Notes: generated from the sequence alone by a model not told the origin. 64,000 nucleotides of DNA from Pseudomonas alcaligenes (GCF_041729615.1 NZ_CP154874.1:2299001-2363000); one strand, 5' to 3'. Numbered from the stretch's first letter, positions 18,521-27,130 are shown. Program-made: numbers and translations.

Positions 18521-20251
18521 TTATTCGTCATCCAGTTCCGGCTCGTCCGGCTCGGCCATCAGGTTGATGCTGAAGCTGTAGTCGTCGTGATCCCACTCGC
18601 ACTTGCCCAGGATGGCACGTGGAATCTTCTTCAGGGTCAGGTTGGGAAAGGCGTTCACGTCGGCCATAAAGGCCTTGCAGCAGATCAGCAGGGTACGCTC
18701 GCTGCCCACCTCGTCGCTGATGCGGAGCAACTGGTCATGGCTGAGGCTGCCGGTGGTGACGTAGATGAAGTCGCTTTCGCTGCTGCGCCCGTGCATCCAG
18801 AAGTGCTCCTGGCTCGGCGCGTATTCGAAGCCCATGTGCTTGCACATGGCCTCGGCCAGCATCTCGGCGTTGTAGGCCGGGTTGATCACCCAGTTGCCCC
18901 ATTCGTCCTTCTTCAGCAACGACGGCGCCAGGCGCAGGTAGCGGAAGCCACCGCCACCCTGCCAGCCGACCGCCTTGCTGATGCCGCCCTGATCGCTGCC
19001 GTCTATCACCTTGCGCAGGCGCGGCACGATATGGGTATGGCAGTGCTCGCCCAACTCGACCATGATCCAGCGCCGACCCATTTTGTGGGCCACCGCGCCG
19101 GTGGTGCCGGAGCCTCCAAACGAATCCAAAACAATATCACCCGGCAAAGTGCATAGCTCTAAAACTCTTTTAATCAAGGCTTCTGGTTTTTTACCTTTAG
19201 GAAAGGTTACTCCACCTTCATTGTGAAGGTTGTTTGATAGTAAATCATCCCAAAGGTTGGTTAGCGGCTCTCCAGAAACGCTTTGTCCATCAATTACCTT
19301 GATTTTCTCTTTGTAGAAAAGCCATCTTTCCCCGTTTTGGAAATACATATCCGAGTGGATATCACGGCTTAAGAGGAACACCCTGTCCGGGTCTGTTTTT
19401 GAGATATCAATTGTTTCTCTTACAGCCTCACCGACAGACTTATAGTCCGGCCTTGCAGTACGGACTACTCTGTGAGAGTTTTGCACTACAAATTCATAAA
19501 GACGCTCTTCGTAATCGGAGCCGAGTTGTTTCTTTAAGTCCTTGGAGGGAGCTCCCATAGAGCTTGCAAAAGCTTGGGCTAGCGGAATCCTTCGCCACTG
19601 AGAGTAAGGCTCTTCATAATTTTCAATATATTGAGCGTAACGACTATCTCTCGCGCGCGCAGTGAAAACTTTATTAGGCACCCAATGCGCCTTGTTCTTC
19701 GCATAAATGAGTATGTAGTTTGTTGTTGTTACTAAGCCGGGGTTGATTGATTTGTGGCCAGTCGCTGCGCCTTGCTTGAACGTAGCAATGGAAGCTCGGT
19801 TCTTTCTGCCAAATATCTCGTCAAGCAGAACCATGAGATAAGCCAGCTCATTGTCGTCAATGTGGACAACCAAAGTTCCTTCTGGCGCAAGAAGTCGATG
19901 AATATATTCAATGCGATCACGCATCAGCGTTAGCCACAAAGAATGCTCAACCCCATCATCGTAATTTTCGAACGCCTCCCCTGTGTTGAAAGGCGGATCT
20001 ATATAAACGCACTTCACCTTGCCCGCGTACTTGGCTTCCAGCGCCTTGAGCGCCAGCAGGTTGTCGCCCTGAATCAGCAGGTTGTCGTGGAAGGCCTGGG
20101 GGGTTGCGTCAGCCAGAAGATCACCCTGGATCGAGGCCGGCGCTTCGGCCTTGTAGGACAAACTCTTGTCCTCGATCAGGATGCGCGGTTCGAGACGCGG
20201 GCGTTTGTCCTTGCCGATCCAGGTCAGTTCGAGTTTGGGCTTGTCAGTCAT
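18521..20251 (-). CDS. Type III-like adenine DNA methyltransferase (Mod), mosaic
   Basis: A 576-residue beta-class amino-methyltransferase: motif IV DPPF is at 85-88 and the SAM-binding motif I DSFGGSGTTG at 376-385, with the recognition region between them. It should methylate adenine and set the specificity of the Res partner. I chose the ATG that reads MTDKPKLELTW; it overlaps the upstream gene by 8 bases, while a longer start would run deep into it. The sequence between motifs IV and I is strikingly AT-rich (23 of 60 bases G+C in 19141-19200, 26 of 60 in 19681-19740) against the GC-rich ends, which suggests exchange of the recognition domain. Confidence 0.92.
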   Translation of the reverse strand: MTDKPKLELTWIGKDKRPRLEPRILIEDKSLSYKAEAPASIQGDLLADATPQAFHDNLLIQGDNLLALKALEAKYAGKVKCVYIDPPFNTGEAFENYDDGVEHSLWLTLMRDRIEYIHRLLAPEGTLVVHIDDNELAYLMVLLDEIFGRKNRASIATFKQGAATGHKSINPGLVTTTNYILIYAKNKAHWVPNKVFTARARDSRYAQYIENYEEPYSQWRRIPLAQAFASSMGAPSKDLKKQLGSDYEERLYEFVVQNSHRVVRTARPDYKSVGEAVRETIDISKTDPDRVFLLSRDIHSDMYFQNGERWLFYKEKIKVIDGQSVSGEPLTNLWDDLLSNNLHNEGGVTFPKGKKPEALIKRVLELCTLPGDIVLDSFGGSGTTGAVAHKMGRRWIMVELGEHCHTHIVPRLRKVIDGSDQGGISKAVGWQGGGGFRYLRLAPSLLKKDEWGNWVINPAYNAEMLAEAMCKHMGFEYAPSQEHFWMHGRSSESDFIYVTTGSLSHDQLLRISDEVGSERTLLICCKAFMADVNAFPNLTLKKIPRAILGKCEWDHDDYSFSINLMAEPDEPELDDE

Positions 20252-21536
20252 CAGTACTTTCTTCGTCTTCGGCAAAGTGCGCCAGCAAGCCGTTGCGTTC
20301 ACGGCTGGCGGCATAAATGGTCAGTTTCAGTTCGGTGTGGTCGGTTTGTTGGTAGACCGGGCGGCGTAGCGACAGTCGCTCGCTGGCGGCCATGATGGTG
20401 GGCACGCCCTCGCCACGGCGTTCGATCATGTTCTGCCGGCGGGTGGTCGGGTCGGCCGGGTAGTAGCGGCTGAGCAGGTTCACCAGGGTTTCGTTACGGC
20501 TGATGCTATTGGCATCCATGCTGTCGACGGTCAGGCTGTTGGGCAGCCCGCCCGGCGTGCTGATTTCCAGGCGGTCGGCGAACAGATGCACACGAATCCG
20601 CGCGCCATGCATGGCGTAGTCGCGGTGCGCCACGGCATTGACTAGGGCCTCGTAGACAGCACCGAGGTCGTATTGCGGGATGTCGATACGACCCGGACGT
20701 TTGACCGCTTCCACACGCATATTGCGTCTGACGAAGTTGAAGGCCTGCTGGATCTGTTCGTCTACCGGGCCGTCATAGTCCTGGGCGTCAACCTGGTACT
20801 CGGCGTTGCGTTCGGTGCCGCTGTAAGCGACGCATTGCACGATGGCCGAAGAGAGAAAATCAGCCGGACGGCGGGTCAGCAGCAATACGCCGGTGACGGT
20901 TAGGCAGAGCTGGTGGTTTTCGTCTTCGCGCAGCAGGTAGAGCTTCTTCAGTTGCAGAGGTTCGGGCAGGTCGCCGCGCAGAAAACGCGCTTTCAGTTCC
21001 GGATCGATGGCATCACGGCTGCTGCCGGGCACCAGTTGCTCGTCGAAGCGAATTAGTCGCGCCATGCTACGTTGTTGGAACAGCCGGGCGAGCAGCTCTG
21101 CCGACATGACGCGCTTGCTCGAACCAACGCGATGGCTGTAGCCGACGGGGCTGCGGTGAACGAACAGGCTTTTATGTACACGCACCCAGATAACGGGTTT
21201 GGCCTCGCCCTGCTGATTGGGGATTTCCAACAGGCGCGTTTCGATGGGCAGCGGCGGGTCGATCAACTGGCTGGCCAGGTTGGTTAGCCACAGCTCGACG
21301 GTATCGAGGTCATCACGGGTGATGCCCTCTACTTCACGGTTTTTGTCGTTCACGCCAAGCACCAGGATGCCGCCGCTGGTGTTGGCGAAGGCCGCCAGTT
21401 CGTCGGCGATGCTGTCACTGTGCGGCTTGGTGACTTTGTTGCGCTCAAGGGTGATGGCCTTGAACTCATAGGCCGAATCTTCGCCCAGGCGAATCTGGTA
21501 GATCAGTTCGCGTACCAGTTCCGTGGTGTTGATCAT
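20244..21536 (-). CDS. AlbA_2 / GHKL ATPase-domain protein of the island
   Basis: The 430-residue protein starts with a Schlafen-type AlbA_2 domain (about residues 15-140; YEFKAI and GGILVLGV are typical) and has a central-to-C-terminal GHKL-like ATP-binding part with the signature YEALVNAVAHRDY. This pairing defines a family often labelled transcriptional regulator (COG2865), but members also occur in phage-defence loci. It overlaps the helicase gene by 4 bases and mod by 8, so it is translated with them. Its role is unknown; a nucleic-acid- or nucleotide-sensing switch for the restriction module is a guess from context. Confidence 0.82.
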   Translation of the reverse strand: MINTTELVRELIYQIRLGEDSAYEFKAITLERNKVTKPHSDSIADELAAFANTSGGILVLGVNDKNREVEGITRDDLDTVELWLTNLASQLIDPPLPIETRLLEIPNQQGEAKPVIWVRVHKSLFVHRSPVGYSHRVGSSKRVMSAELLARLFQQRSMARLIRFDEQLVPGSSRDAIDPELKARFLRGDLPEPLQLKKLYLLREDENHQLCLTVTGVLLLTRRPADFLSSAIVQCVAYSGTERNAEYQVDAQDYDGPVDEQIQQAFNFVRRNMRVEAVKRPGRIDIPQYDLGAVYEALVNAVAHRDYAMHGARIRVHLFADRLEISTPGGLPNSLTVDSMDANSISRNETLVNLLSRYYPADPTTRRQNMIERRGEGVPTIMAASERLSLRRPVYQQTDHTELKLTIYAASRERNGLLAHFAEDEESTDD

Positions 21537-24355
21537 GCGGTGCCCTCCAGGCGCCAGCGCAGGCTGAACAGCCGTTCTTGTTCCGTGCTGAGCTCTAGGT
21601 TCTGCTCGATTTCTTCCAGCAGGCGGTCTTCTTCGGCTTCGATTTTCTTCTTCTCTTCGTGGTAAGCGAGCATCAGGTCGTCGCGCTCGCGCTCCAGCTT
21701 TTTCAAGGCCTTCTTGGCGTTCATTTTTTCCTGCAACGTCTCAAGTTGGCGCACGGCCTTGCGTGCTTCCTTGATCTCCTGGTCGAGTTGCTTGATGCGG
21801 ATGTCCAGACCGATGCGTTTGTCTTCCGCCCAGCGTTCAAGCTTCTCGGTTTCTTCTTCGAAGAAGCGTTCGTTACGCTCCTCGGCAGCCTTGAGGCACG
21901 CTGCGCGCAAGGTATCGAGCTGTTCTTGCAGGCGCTGGTTGTGTTGCAGTGTCGGGCTGCCGGCAAGCTCGCTAGCTTGCAGACGCAATAGACGCTCGCA
22001 GGTGCGCTCGTCCAACACTTGCCCGCTATCGGTCACACCGGCCAGTAGCAGGTGCTCATAGTCCTGCTTGGGCGTGCTGAGGATTAGCCTGTGCAGCGTC
22101 AGCTCACCGCTCTGCCCGAGCAGATCGAGCAGGTTGGAGTACTGGCCATTTTCGGCGGGCACATAGTGGAAGGCGACCTGTGCCTCCGGGTTGGCGATCG
22201 GCGTGCGGGCCTCTTCGATGAGCCGCAGACCCAGGCCATCATTGGGCTGCAGAAACTCATTGTCGCTGTTCTCGGCAGCTTGCCAGTCCGGCGTGTAGCG
22301 AATGCCCTCTAGCTCGAAGTGATCGTCGGCGAAGCGGGCTTGCGGCAGGCTCATGCGCGCCAACAGGAGCAGACACTTCTGGTAATCATCCAGTGCCTGT
22401 TCGGTTTTCTCGCGGCGGATGTTCAAGCGCTCGATGACATCGACGTCGAAGTGCTCGAACAGCGAGCGGCGCGCATCCTGGTTGCGGCTCTCGATCTGGC
22501 TTTGCAGTTGCGCCTGCAGCTGATCGAACTCGCGCTCGATCTCCTCGTCGCTGCGGCATTGCTGGTAGATGGCATGAATACGCTGTTCGATATCCACGCC
22601 GGACTCGATGGCACCGAGAATTTCATCGGAGGCACCGAACACGCCCTCGAATAGGTTGAACTTCTTGCTCAGCAGCTCAAAGACGCGCTGATCGGCCCGA
22701 TTGGCGCCATTGATGAAGTTCACCACCACGACATCATGCTTTTGACCGTAACGATGCACGCGGCCAATACGCTGCTCGACGCGCTGCGGATTCCAGGGCA
22801 GGTCGTAGTTGATCAGCAGCGAGCAGAACTGCAGGTTGATACCTTCGGCGCCGGCTTCGGTGCAGATCATGATGCTGGCCTGCTCACGAAATCGCTCGAC
22901 CAGCGCGGCCTTCATGTCGGCGGTGCGTGAACCGGAAATGCGCGACGAGCCCGCATGACGTTGCTGCCAGGCCTGCAGCGTAGCGATGGAGTCGGCATCG
23001 TTGTTGGTGCCGTTGAGCAGCACGACTTGCCCGGCATAGCCGGCGTTGGACAGTTGCTCGAACAGCCAGGCCTGAGTGCGAGCCGACTCAGTGAAAATCA
23101 CCGCCTTGCGTTGACCGCCGAGGCGCTCGGTGAAATCGAACGCATTGCCCAGCACCGCCAGCAAGGCGCTACCTTTGGCGTTGCTGGTGATGCTTTCAGC
23201 CAGGCGTAGGAAGTCCTTCAGCTGGTCGATTTCCGACTGCAGGGCAGCCTGGTCGATCAGGTCGTCATCGTCGATGCCAGTGGCGTCGGCCAGGTCGGCC
23301 AGCTCCTCGTAATCACTCAAGGCATCGACCAGCGACCGCTTGCTCTCCAGCCGTTCGACCATGCGCTGCAAGGTGCCGCGTATGGCGTACGACGACGAAG
23401 CAAGAATTTTGCGAATGACCAGCGTGACCAGATGACGGGCTTGCGGCTTGATGGCCAGCACCTGATCGTCCTGCAAGTAGCTGGACACCCGCTCGTAGAG
23501 ATCAATTTCGTCGGACTGCGGGTCATAGGTCGCCGTCATGGAGTAGCGACGGGTAAAGTTGATGCCACCTTCTTCCTGTACCTGCCGGCGCAGAGTGCGT
23601 TTGCAGATGCTTTGCAGGCGTTTGCGCAGCAGCTCCAGTTCCACATCTTCGAGCTTTGCCTTGCTGTACCGCGCCTTGAACGAAACCAGGTCACCAAAGA
23701 AGTGCGGGTCGATCACCGATACCAGGCCGTACAGCTCCAACAGGCTGTTTTGCAAAGGAGTGGCGGAGAGTAAAACCTTGGGGCTGCCCATCAGGGCATC
23801 GTTCAGCGCTTTTGCCGTTTTAGCGCCATCATTCTTGTAGATATTGCGCAGCCGATGGGCTTCGTCGAGCACCACAAGATCCCATGGAGTCAGCGCCAGC
23901 TCCTGTTGCTTGCGGGCGGCGAACTCGTAGGAACAGATGACTATTGCAGGTTCGCCGGCCCTATCTCTGTCGAAGGGGTTAACGACTCCTGCTTTCTTGG
24001 CTTCGTTGAAACTCTTGGCTTCGAGGATGATCGAGGGCAGGGCGAATTTCTCCTGCAGTTCCTGGCTCCATTGCTTGCGCAGCGTGGCCGGCACGATGAG
24101 CAAGAGCTTGCGGCGCTGCTCTGCCCATTTCTGTGCCAGTACCAGGCTGGCCTCGATGGTTTTGCCGAGACCCACTTCGTCCGCCAGCAGGACCCCTTTC
24201 GACAGAGGCGAATGCAGGGCGAAGAGCGCTGCGTCGACCTGGTGCGGGTTCATGTCGACTTTGGCACCGGCAATAGTCTGCGTCAGCTTCTGCTCTTCGG
24301 CTCGCGCAAGCGTCAACCATTGGGCCAGATATGCGCGCTGGTAGGCGGTGTACAT
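21533..24355 (-). CDS. SNF2-family DEAH helicase with coiled-coil tail
   Basis: A 940-residue helicase-like ATPase. Walker A is in DEVGLGKT (59-66), the DEAH box at 164-167, and the second RecA domain shows GAEGINLQFC followed by NPQRVEQRIGRVHRYGQ, the SNF2 motif VI. The last 150 residues are dominated by Glu, Lys, Arg and Leu and should form a long coiled coil. It resembles RapA/DrmD-like helicases, although the other DISARM genes are absent. It starts within the stop codon of the small ribbon-helix-helix gene (TGATG). Expected role: DNA translocation or remodelling alongside Mod and Res. Confidence 0.88.
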   Translation of the reverse strand: MYTAYQRAYLAQWLTLARAEEQKLTQTIAGAKVDMNPHQVDAALFALHSPLSKGVLLADEVGLGKTIEASLVLAQKWAEQRRKLLLIVPATLRKQWSQELQEKFALPSIILEAKSFNEAKKAGVVNPFDRDRAGEPAIVICSYEFAARKQQELALTPWDLVVLDEAHRLRNIYKNDGAKTAKALNDALMGSPKVLLSATPLQNSLLELYGLVSVIDPHFFGDLVSFKARYSKAKLEDVELELLRKRLQSICKRTLRRQVQEEGGINFTRRYSMTATYDPQSDEIDLYERVSSYLQDDQVLAIKPQARHLVTLVIRKILASSSYAIRGTLQRMVERLESKRSLVDALSDYEELADLADATGIDDDDLIDQAALQSEIDQLKDFLRLAESITSNAKGSALLAVLGNAFDFTERLGGQRKAVIFTESARTQAWLFEQLSNAGYAGQVVLLNGTNNDADSIATLQAWQQRHAGSSRISGSRTADMKAALVERFREQASIMICTEAGAEGINLQFCSLLINYDLPWNPQRVEQRIGRVHRYGQKHDVVVVNFINGANRADQRVFELLSKKFNLFEGVFGASDEILGAIESGVDIEQRIHAIYQQCRSDEEIEREFDQLQAQLQSQIESRNQDARRSLFEHFDVDVIERLNIRREKTEQALDDYQKCLLLLARMSLPQARFADDHFELEGIRYTPDWQAAENSDNEFLQPNDGLGLRLIEEARTPIANPEAQVAFHYVPAENGQYSNLLDLLGQSGELTLHRLILSTPKQDYEHLLLAGVTDSGQVLDERTCERLLRLQASELAGSPTLQHNQRLQEQLDTLRAACLKAAEERNERFFEEETEKLERWAEDKRIGLDIRIKQLDQEIKEARKAVRQLETLQEKMNAKKALKKLERERDDLMLAYHEEKKKIEAEEDRLLEEIEQNLELSTEQERLFSLRWRLEGTA

Positions 24356-24534
24356 CAGCCCTCCTTGCGCGTAGCGAGAGGGTTGAAGTCGGCAGGCTGG
24401 TCGACGCGAGCGAGGAACTCATTGATAGCCTGGCGGATCACCCATGCCAGCGACAGGCCATGCCGATCAGCCAGTGCCTGCAACTGTTCGAGCTGCTCTG
24501 GCGGCAGCGAAATGGTGGTTCGTGCGGATTTCAT
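24355..24534 (-). CDS. Small ribbon-helix-helix (CopG-like) protein, first gene of the island operon
   Basis: A 59-residue protein opening MKSARTTISLPPEQLEQLQA, then LADRHGLSLAWVIRQAINEF. This is the classic ribbon-helix-helix pattern: a short basic beta strand with ISLPPE, helix A, a turn, and helix B ending in a hydrophobic run. Such proteins are DNA-binding repressors or antitoxins. Its stop overlaps the helicase start by one base (TGATG), so it heads the operon. A 13-bp palindrome lies upstream and may be its operator. No toxin gene is adjacent, so autoregulation of the restriction operon is more likely than a toxin-antitoxin role. Confidence 0.8.
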   Translation of the reverse strand: MKSARTTISLPPEQLEQLQALADRHGLSLAWVIRQAINEFLARVDQPADFNPLATRKEG

Positions 24535-24556
24535 GTCGGCTCAGCAAAAAGATTAC

Positions 24557-24569
24557 AAGTGCATCACTT
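24557..24569. promoter_or_regulatory. Candidate operator for the ribbon-helix-helix protein
   Basis: AAGTG-CAT-CACTT is a perfect 13-bp palindrome 23 bases before the first start codon of the defence operon. It sits in an AT-rich stretch where the leftward promoter must be. Its size and place fit a small-dimer repressor, but no binding data are available. Confidence 0.4.
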
Positions 24570-24700
24570 TACATCTTCACGCAGAACATTGCCGATCAAA
24601 AACCAAAGGGCGGCGATTTGGGTCAACTTCTGGGTACTAGCTATGACCCATATAGATCCATCCGGCTTCTTATGGGCCGCCCGCCGTGGCAGCCGCCCAA

Positions 24701-24728
24701 TCATTTTTTCAGCTTGGGATTGGGGAAG
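24701..24728. repeat. Right direct repeat of the defence island (3' end of the yheV-like gene)
   Basis: This is the intact partner of the copy at the left edge of the island and encodes the last residues (Pro-Lys-Leu-Lys-Lys-stop) of the zinc-ribbon protein. The two copies are in the same orientation about 9 kb apart. Which copy is older is clear: this one completes a functional gene. Confidence 0.7.
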
Positions 24729-24958
24729 AACTGCACCGGCTGGCCCTTGCTGGCCGCCGGCCTGGGCTCGGCCCGGTTTACCCGGGTGCCGAGCTCCTTG
24801 GGCACCGACTGGCCCTGGGCGTTGAGGGTCTCGGCGTAGCCGCAGGCCACGCACTCGCGGTGCGGGGTGCCGTCCTCGTCCCACATCTTGATGGTGTCCT
24901 GGGCGCTGCACGCCGGGCACACGGCGCCGGCGATGAAGCGCTTCTTCGGCTCGCTCAT
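24701..24958 (-). CDS. YheV-type zinc-ribbon protein
   Basis: An 85-residue protein with two CxxC knuckles (CPAC and CVAC) spaced about 20 residues apart, as in a zinc ribbon, and a basic C-terminus ending KLKK. It is encoded directly after prlC with a one-base overlap (TGATG), as yheV follows prlC in E. coli and PA0068 follows prlC in Pseudomonas. Its function is unknown. Its 3' end served as the integration target of the neighbouring island, but the reading frame is intact. Confidence 0.88.
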   Translation of the reverse strand: MSEPKKRFIAGAVCPACSAQDTIKMWDEDGTPHRECVACGYAETLNAQGQSVPKELGTRVNRAEPRPAASKGQPVQFFPNPKLKK

Positions 24959-27006
24959 CACGCCGCCTCCTGGCTCAGGCCGAGGTGACGCAGCAGGGCG
25001 TCGATGCTCGGCTCGCGGCCGCGGAAGTCGACGAACAGCACCATCGGCTCCTGCGAGCCGCCACGAGCCAGGATCGCCTCGCGGAAGGCGCGGCCGGTAG
25101 CCGGATTGAGCACGCCCTCTTCCTCGAACTTGGAGAAAGCATCGGCGGACAGCACTTCGGCCCACTTGTAGCTGTAGTAACCGGCCGCGTAACCGCCGGC
25201 GAAGATATGCGCGAAGCTGTTGGCGAAGCGGTTGAAGGCCGGCGGACGCACCACCGCCACCTCGTCGCGGATGCCTTCGAGCACCTGCAGCACGCTGCGG
25301 CCGTCGCCGTGGGTGGCGTGCAGCTCGAAGTCGAACAGCGAGAACTCCAGCTGGCGCACCATCATCAGGCCGGACTGGAAGTTCTTCGCCGCCAGCATCT
25401 TGTCCAGCAACGCCTGCGGCAGCGGCTCACCGGTCTCGTAATGGCCGGAGATCAGCGCCAGGCCCTCGGGCTCCCAGCACCAGTTCTCCATGAACTGGCT
25501 GGGCAGCTCCACCGCGTCCCAGGCCACGCCGTTGATGCCCGAGGCACCGGCATGCTCGACGCGGGTCAGCAGGTGGTGCAGGCCATGGCCGAACTCGTGG
25601 AACAGGGTGGTGACCTCGTCGTGGGTCAGCAGCGCCGGCTTGCCGCCGACGGCGGGGGTGAAGTTGCACACCAGGTTGGCCACCGGGCTGACCAGGCTGC
25701 CATCGGCGGCGCGGCGCTTGTCGCGGGCACCGTCCATCCAGGCGCCGCCGCGCTTGTTGGCGCGGGCGTAGAGGTCGAAGAAGAAGCGGCCGACATGCGC
25801 GCCGTTCTCGCGGATCTCGAACAGGCGCACGTCCGGGTGCCAGCTGTCGAACTCCTTGAGCTCATTGATCTCGATGCCGTAGAGCTTCTGCACGATGGCG
25901 AACAGGCCGGACAGCACCTTGTCGATCGGGAACCAGGCGCGCACTTCCTCCTGGGAGATGCTGTAGCGCTGCTGGCGCAGCTTCTCGCTGAAGTAGCCGA
26001 CGTCCCAGCTCGCCAGGTCCTGCACGCCCTGTTCGGCGGCGAAGGCCCTGAGCTCGGCCAGGTCCTGCTCGGCGAACGGCTTGCTGCGCACCGCCAGGTC
26101 ACGCAGAAAGTGCAGAACTTGGTCCGTACTCTCGGCCATCTTGCTGGCCAGGGAGAGCTCGCTGTAGTGGGCGAAGCCGAGCAGGCGCGCCAGTTCCTGG
26201 CGCAGGTCGAGGATCTCGGCCATCACCGGGCCGTTGTCGTGCTGGCCGGCATTCGGCCCCTGGTCGGAGGCGCGGGTGCAGTAGGCGGTGTAGACCTCCT
26301 CGCGCAGGGCGCGGTGGTCGGCGTAGGTCATCACCGCGTAATAGCTGGGGAATTCCAGGGTGATCAGCCAGCCGTCCAGCTCCTTGGCCTGGGCGGCCTG
26401 GGCCATCTGCGCCTTGGCCGAGTCGGTGAGGCCGGCAAGCAGAGACTCGTCGGTGATGTGCTTGGTCCAGGCCTGGGTGGCGTCGAGCAGCTGGTTGGAG
26501 AAGCGGCTAGCCAGTTCGGACAGCTTCATCTGGATCTCGCCGTAGCGCTTCTGCTGCTCGGCCGGCAGGTCGATGCCGCTCAGGCGGAAGTCGCGCAGGG
26601 CGTGGTCGAGGATGGTCTTCTGCGCGACGTCGAAACCGGCGGCCGCCGGGCTCCTGGCCAGCGCGTCGTAGGCCTCGAACAGCGGCTTGTTCTGGCCCAT
26701 CTCGGTCCAGTATTCGGACAGCTTGGGCAGGCAGGCCTCGTAGGCGGCGCGCAGCTCGGCGTTGTTGCACACCGCATTGAGGTGGCTGACCGGGCCCCAG
26801 GCGCGGCCCAGGCGTGCGTTGAGTTCGTCCAGCGCCAGCACCAGGCCGTCCCAGCTCGGGTTGGCCCGCTGGGTTTCGAGCAGCTTGGCGATGGCCGCGC
26901 GGCTATCGGCCAGGATGCTGTCGATAGCCGGCTCGACATGCTCGGGCTTGATCTGGGAGTAGGGCGGCAGGTCGAAGTCTTGCAGCAGGGGATTGGCAGC
27001 GGTCAC
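24958..27006 (-). CDS. prlC: Oligopeptidase A (M3 zinc metallopeptidase)
   Basis: PrlC degrades cytoplasmic oligopeptides, including cleaved signal peptides. The zinc site HEFGH is at residues 470-474 with GHGLHHLL following, typical of the M3 thimet family. I chose the GTG that reads VTAANPLLQDFDLP, giving 682 residues against 680 in E. coli; the longer frame adds 34 unrelated residues. AAGGTG lies nine bases upstream of this start. The yheV-like gene follows with a one-base overlap. Confidence 0.95.
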   Translation of the reverse strand: MTAANPLLQDFDLPPYSQIKPEHVEPAIDSILADSRAAIAKLLETQRANPSWDGLVLALDELNARLGRAWGPVSHLNAVCNNAELRAAYEACLPKLSEYWTEMGQNKPLFEAYDALARSPAAAGFDVAQKTILDHALRDFRLSGIDLPAEQQKRYGEIQMKLSELASRFSNQLLDATQAWTKHITDESLLAGLTDSAKAQMAQAAQAKELDGWLITLEFPSYYAVMTYADHRALREEVYTAYCTRASDQGPNAGQHDNGPVMAEILDLRQELARLLGFAHYSELSLASKMAESTDQVLHFLRDLAVRSKPFAEQDLAELRAFAAEQGVQDLASWDVGYFSEKLRQQRYSISQEEVRAWFPIDKVLSGLFAIVQKLYGIEINELKEFDSWHPDVRLFEIRENGAHVGRFFFDLYARANKRGGAWMDGARDKRRAADGSLVSPVANLVCNFTPAVGGKPALLTHDEVTTLFHEFGHGLHHLLTRVEHAGASGINGVAWDAVELPSQFMENWCWEPEGLALISGHYETGEPLPQALLDKMLAAKNFQSGLMMVRQLEFSLFDFELHATHGDGRSVLQVLEGIRDEVAVVRPPAFNRFANSFAHIFAGGYAAGYYSYKWAEVLSADAFSKFEEEGVLNPATGRAFREAILARGGSQEPMVLFVDFRGREPSIDALLRHLGLSQEAA

Positions 27007-27130
27007 GGCGAGGCACCTTTGGATACGCGAATGCAGAACAGGTTTATGGGGCCGCCAGCGGCCTTTCACAACCTCGATGGCCGGCATGTTAATTACAATC
27101 TGCGACAACCGCAGCCTGAAGGAGACTATC

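Noticed and set aside
20252..20314. A longer start for the Mod methyltransferase
   Set aside because: It would overlap the AlbA_2/GHKL gene by 71 bases; the ATG of MTDKPKLEL gives a short overlap typical of coupled genes.
21533..24355. Calling the island a DISARM system because of the SNF2 helicase and methyltransferase
   Set aside because: The DISARM core genes (DrmA-like helicase with DUF1998, DrmB, PLD-type DrmC) are absent, and a type III-like Res is present instead.
24624..24654. Inverted repeat GGGTCA ... TGACCC in the island right edge as a terminator
   Set aside because: Only 6-bp arms with an 18-base loop and no T-run.
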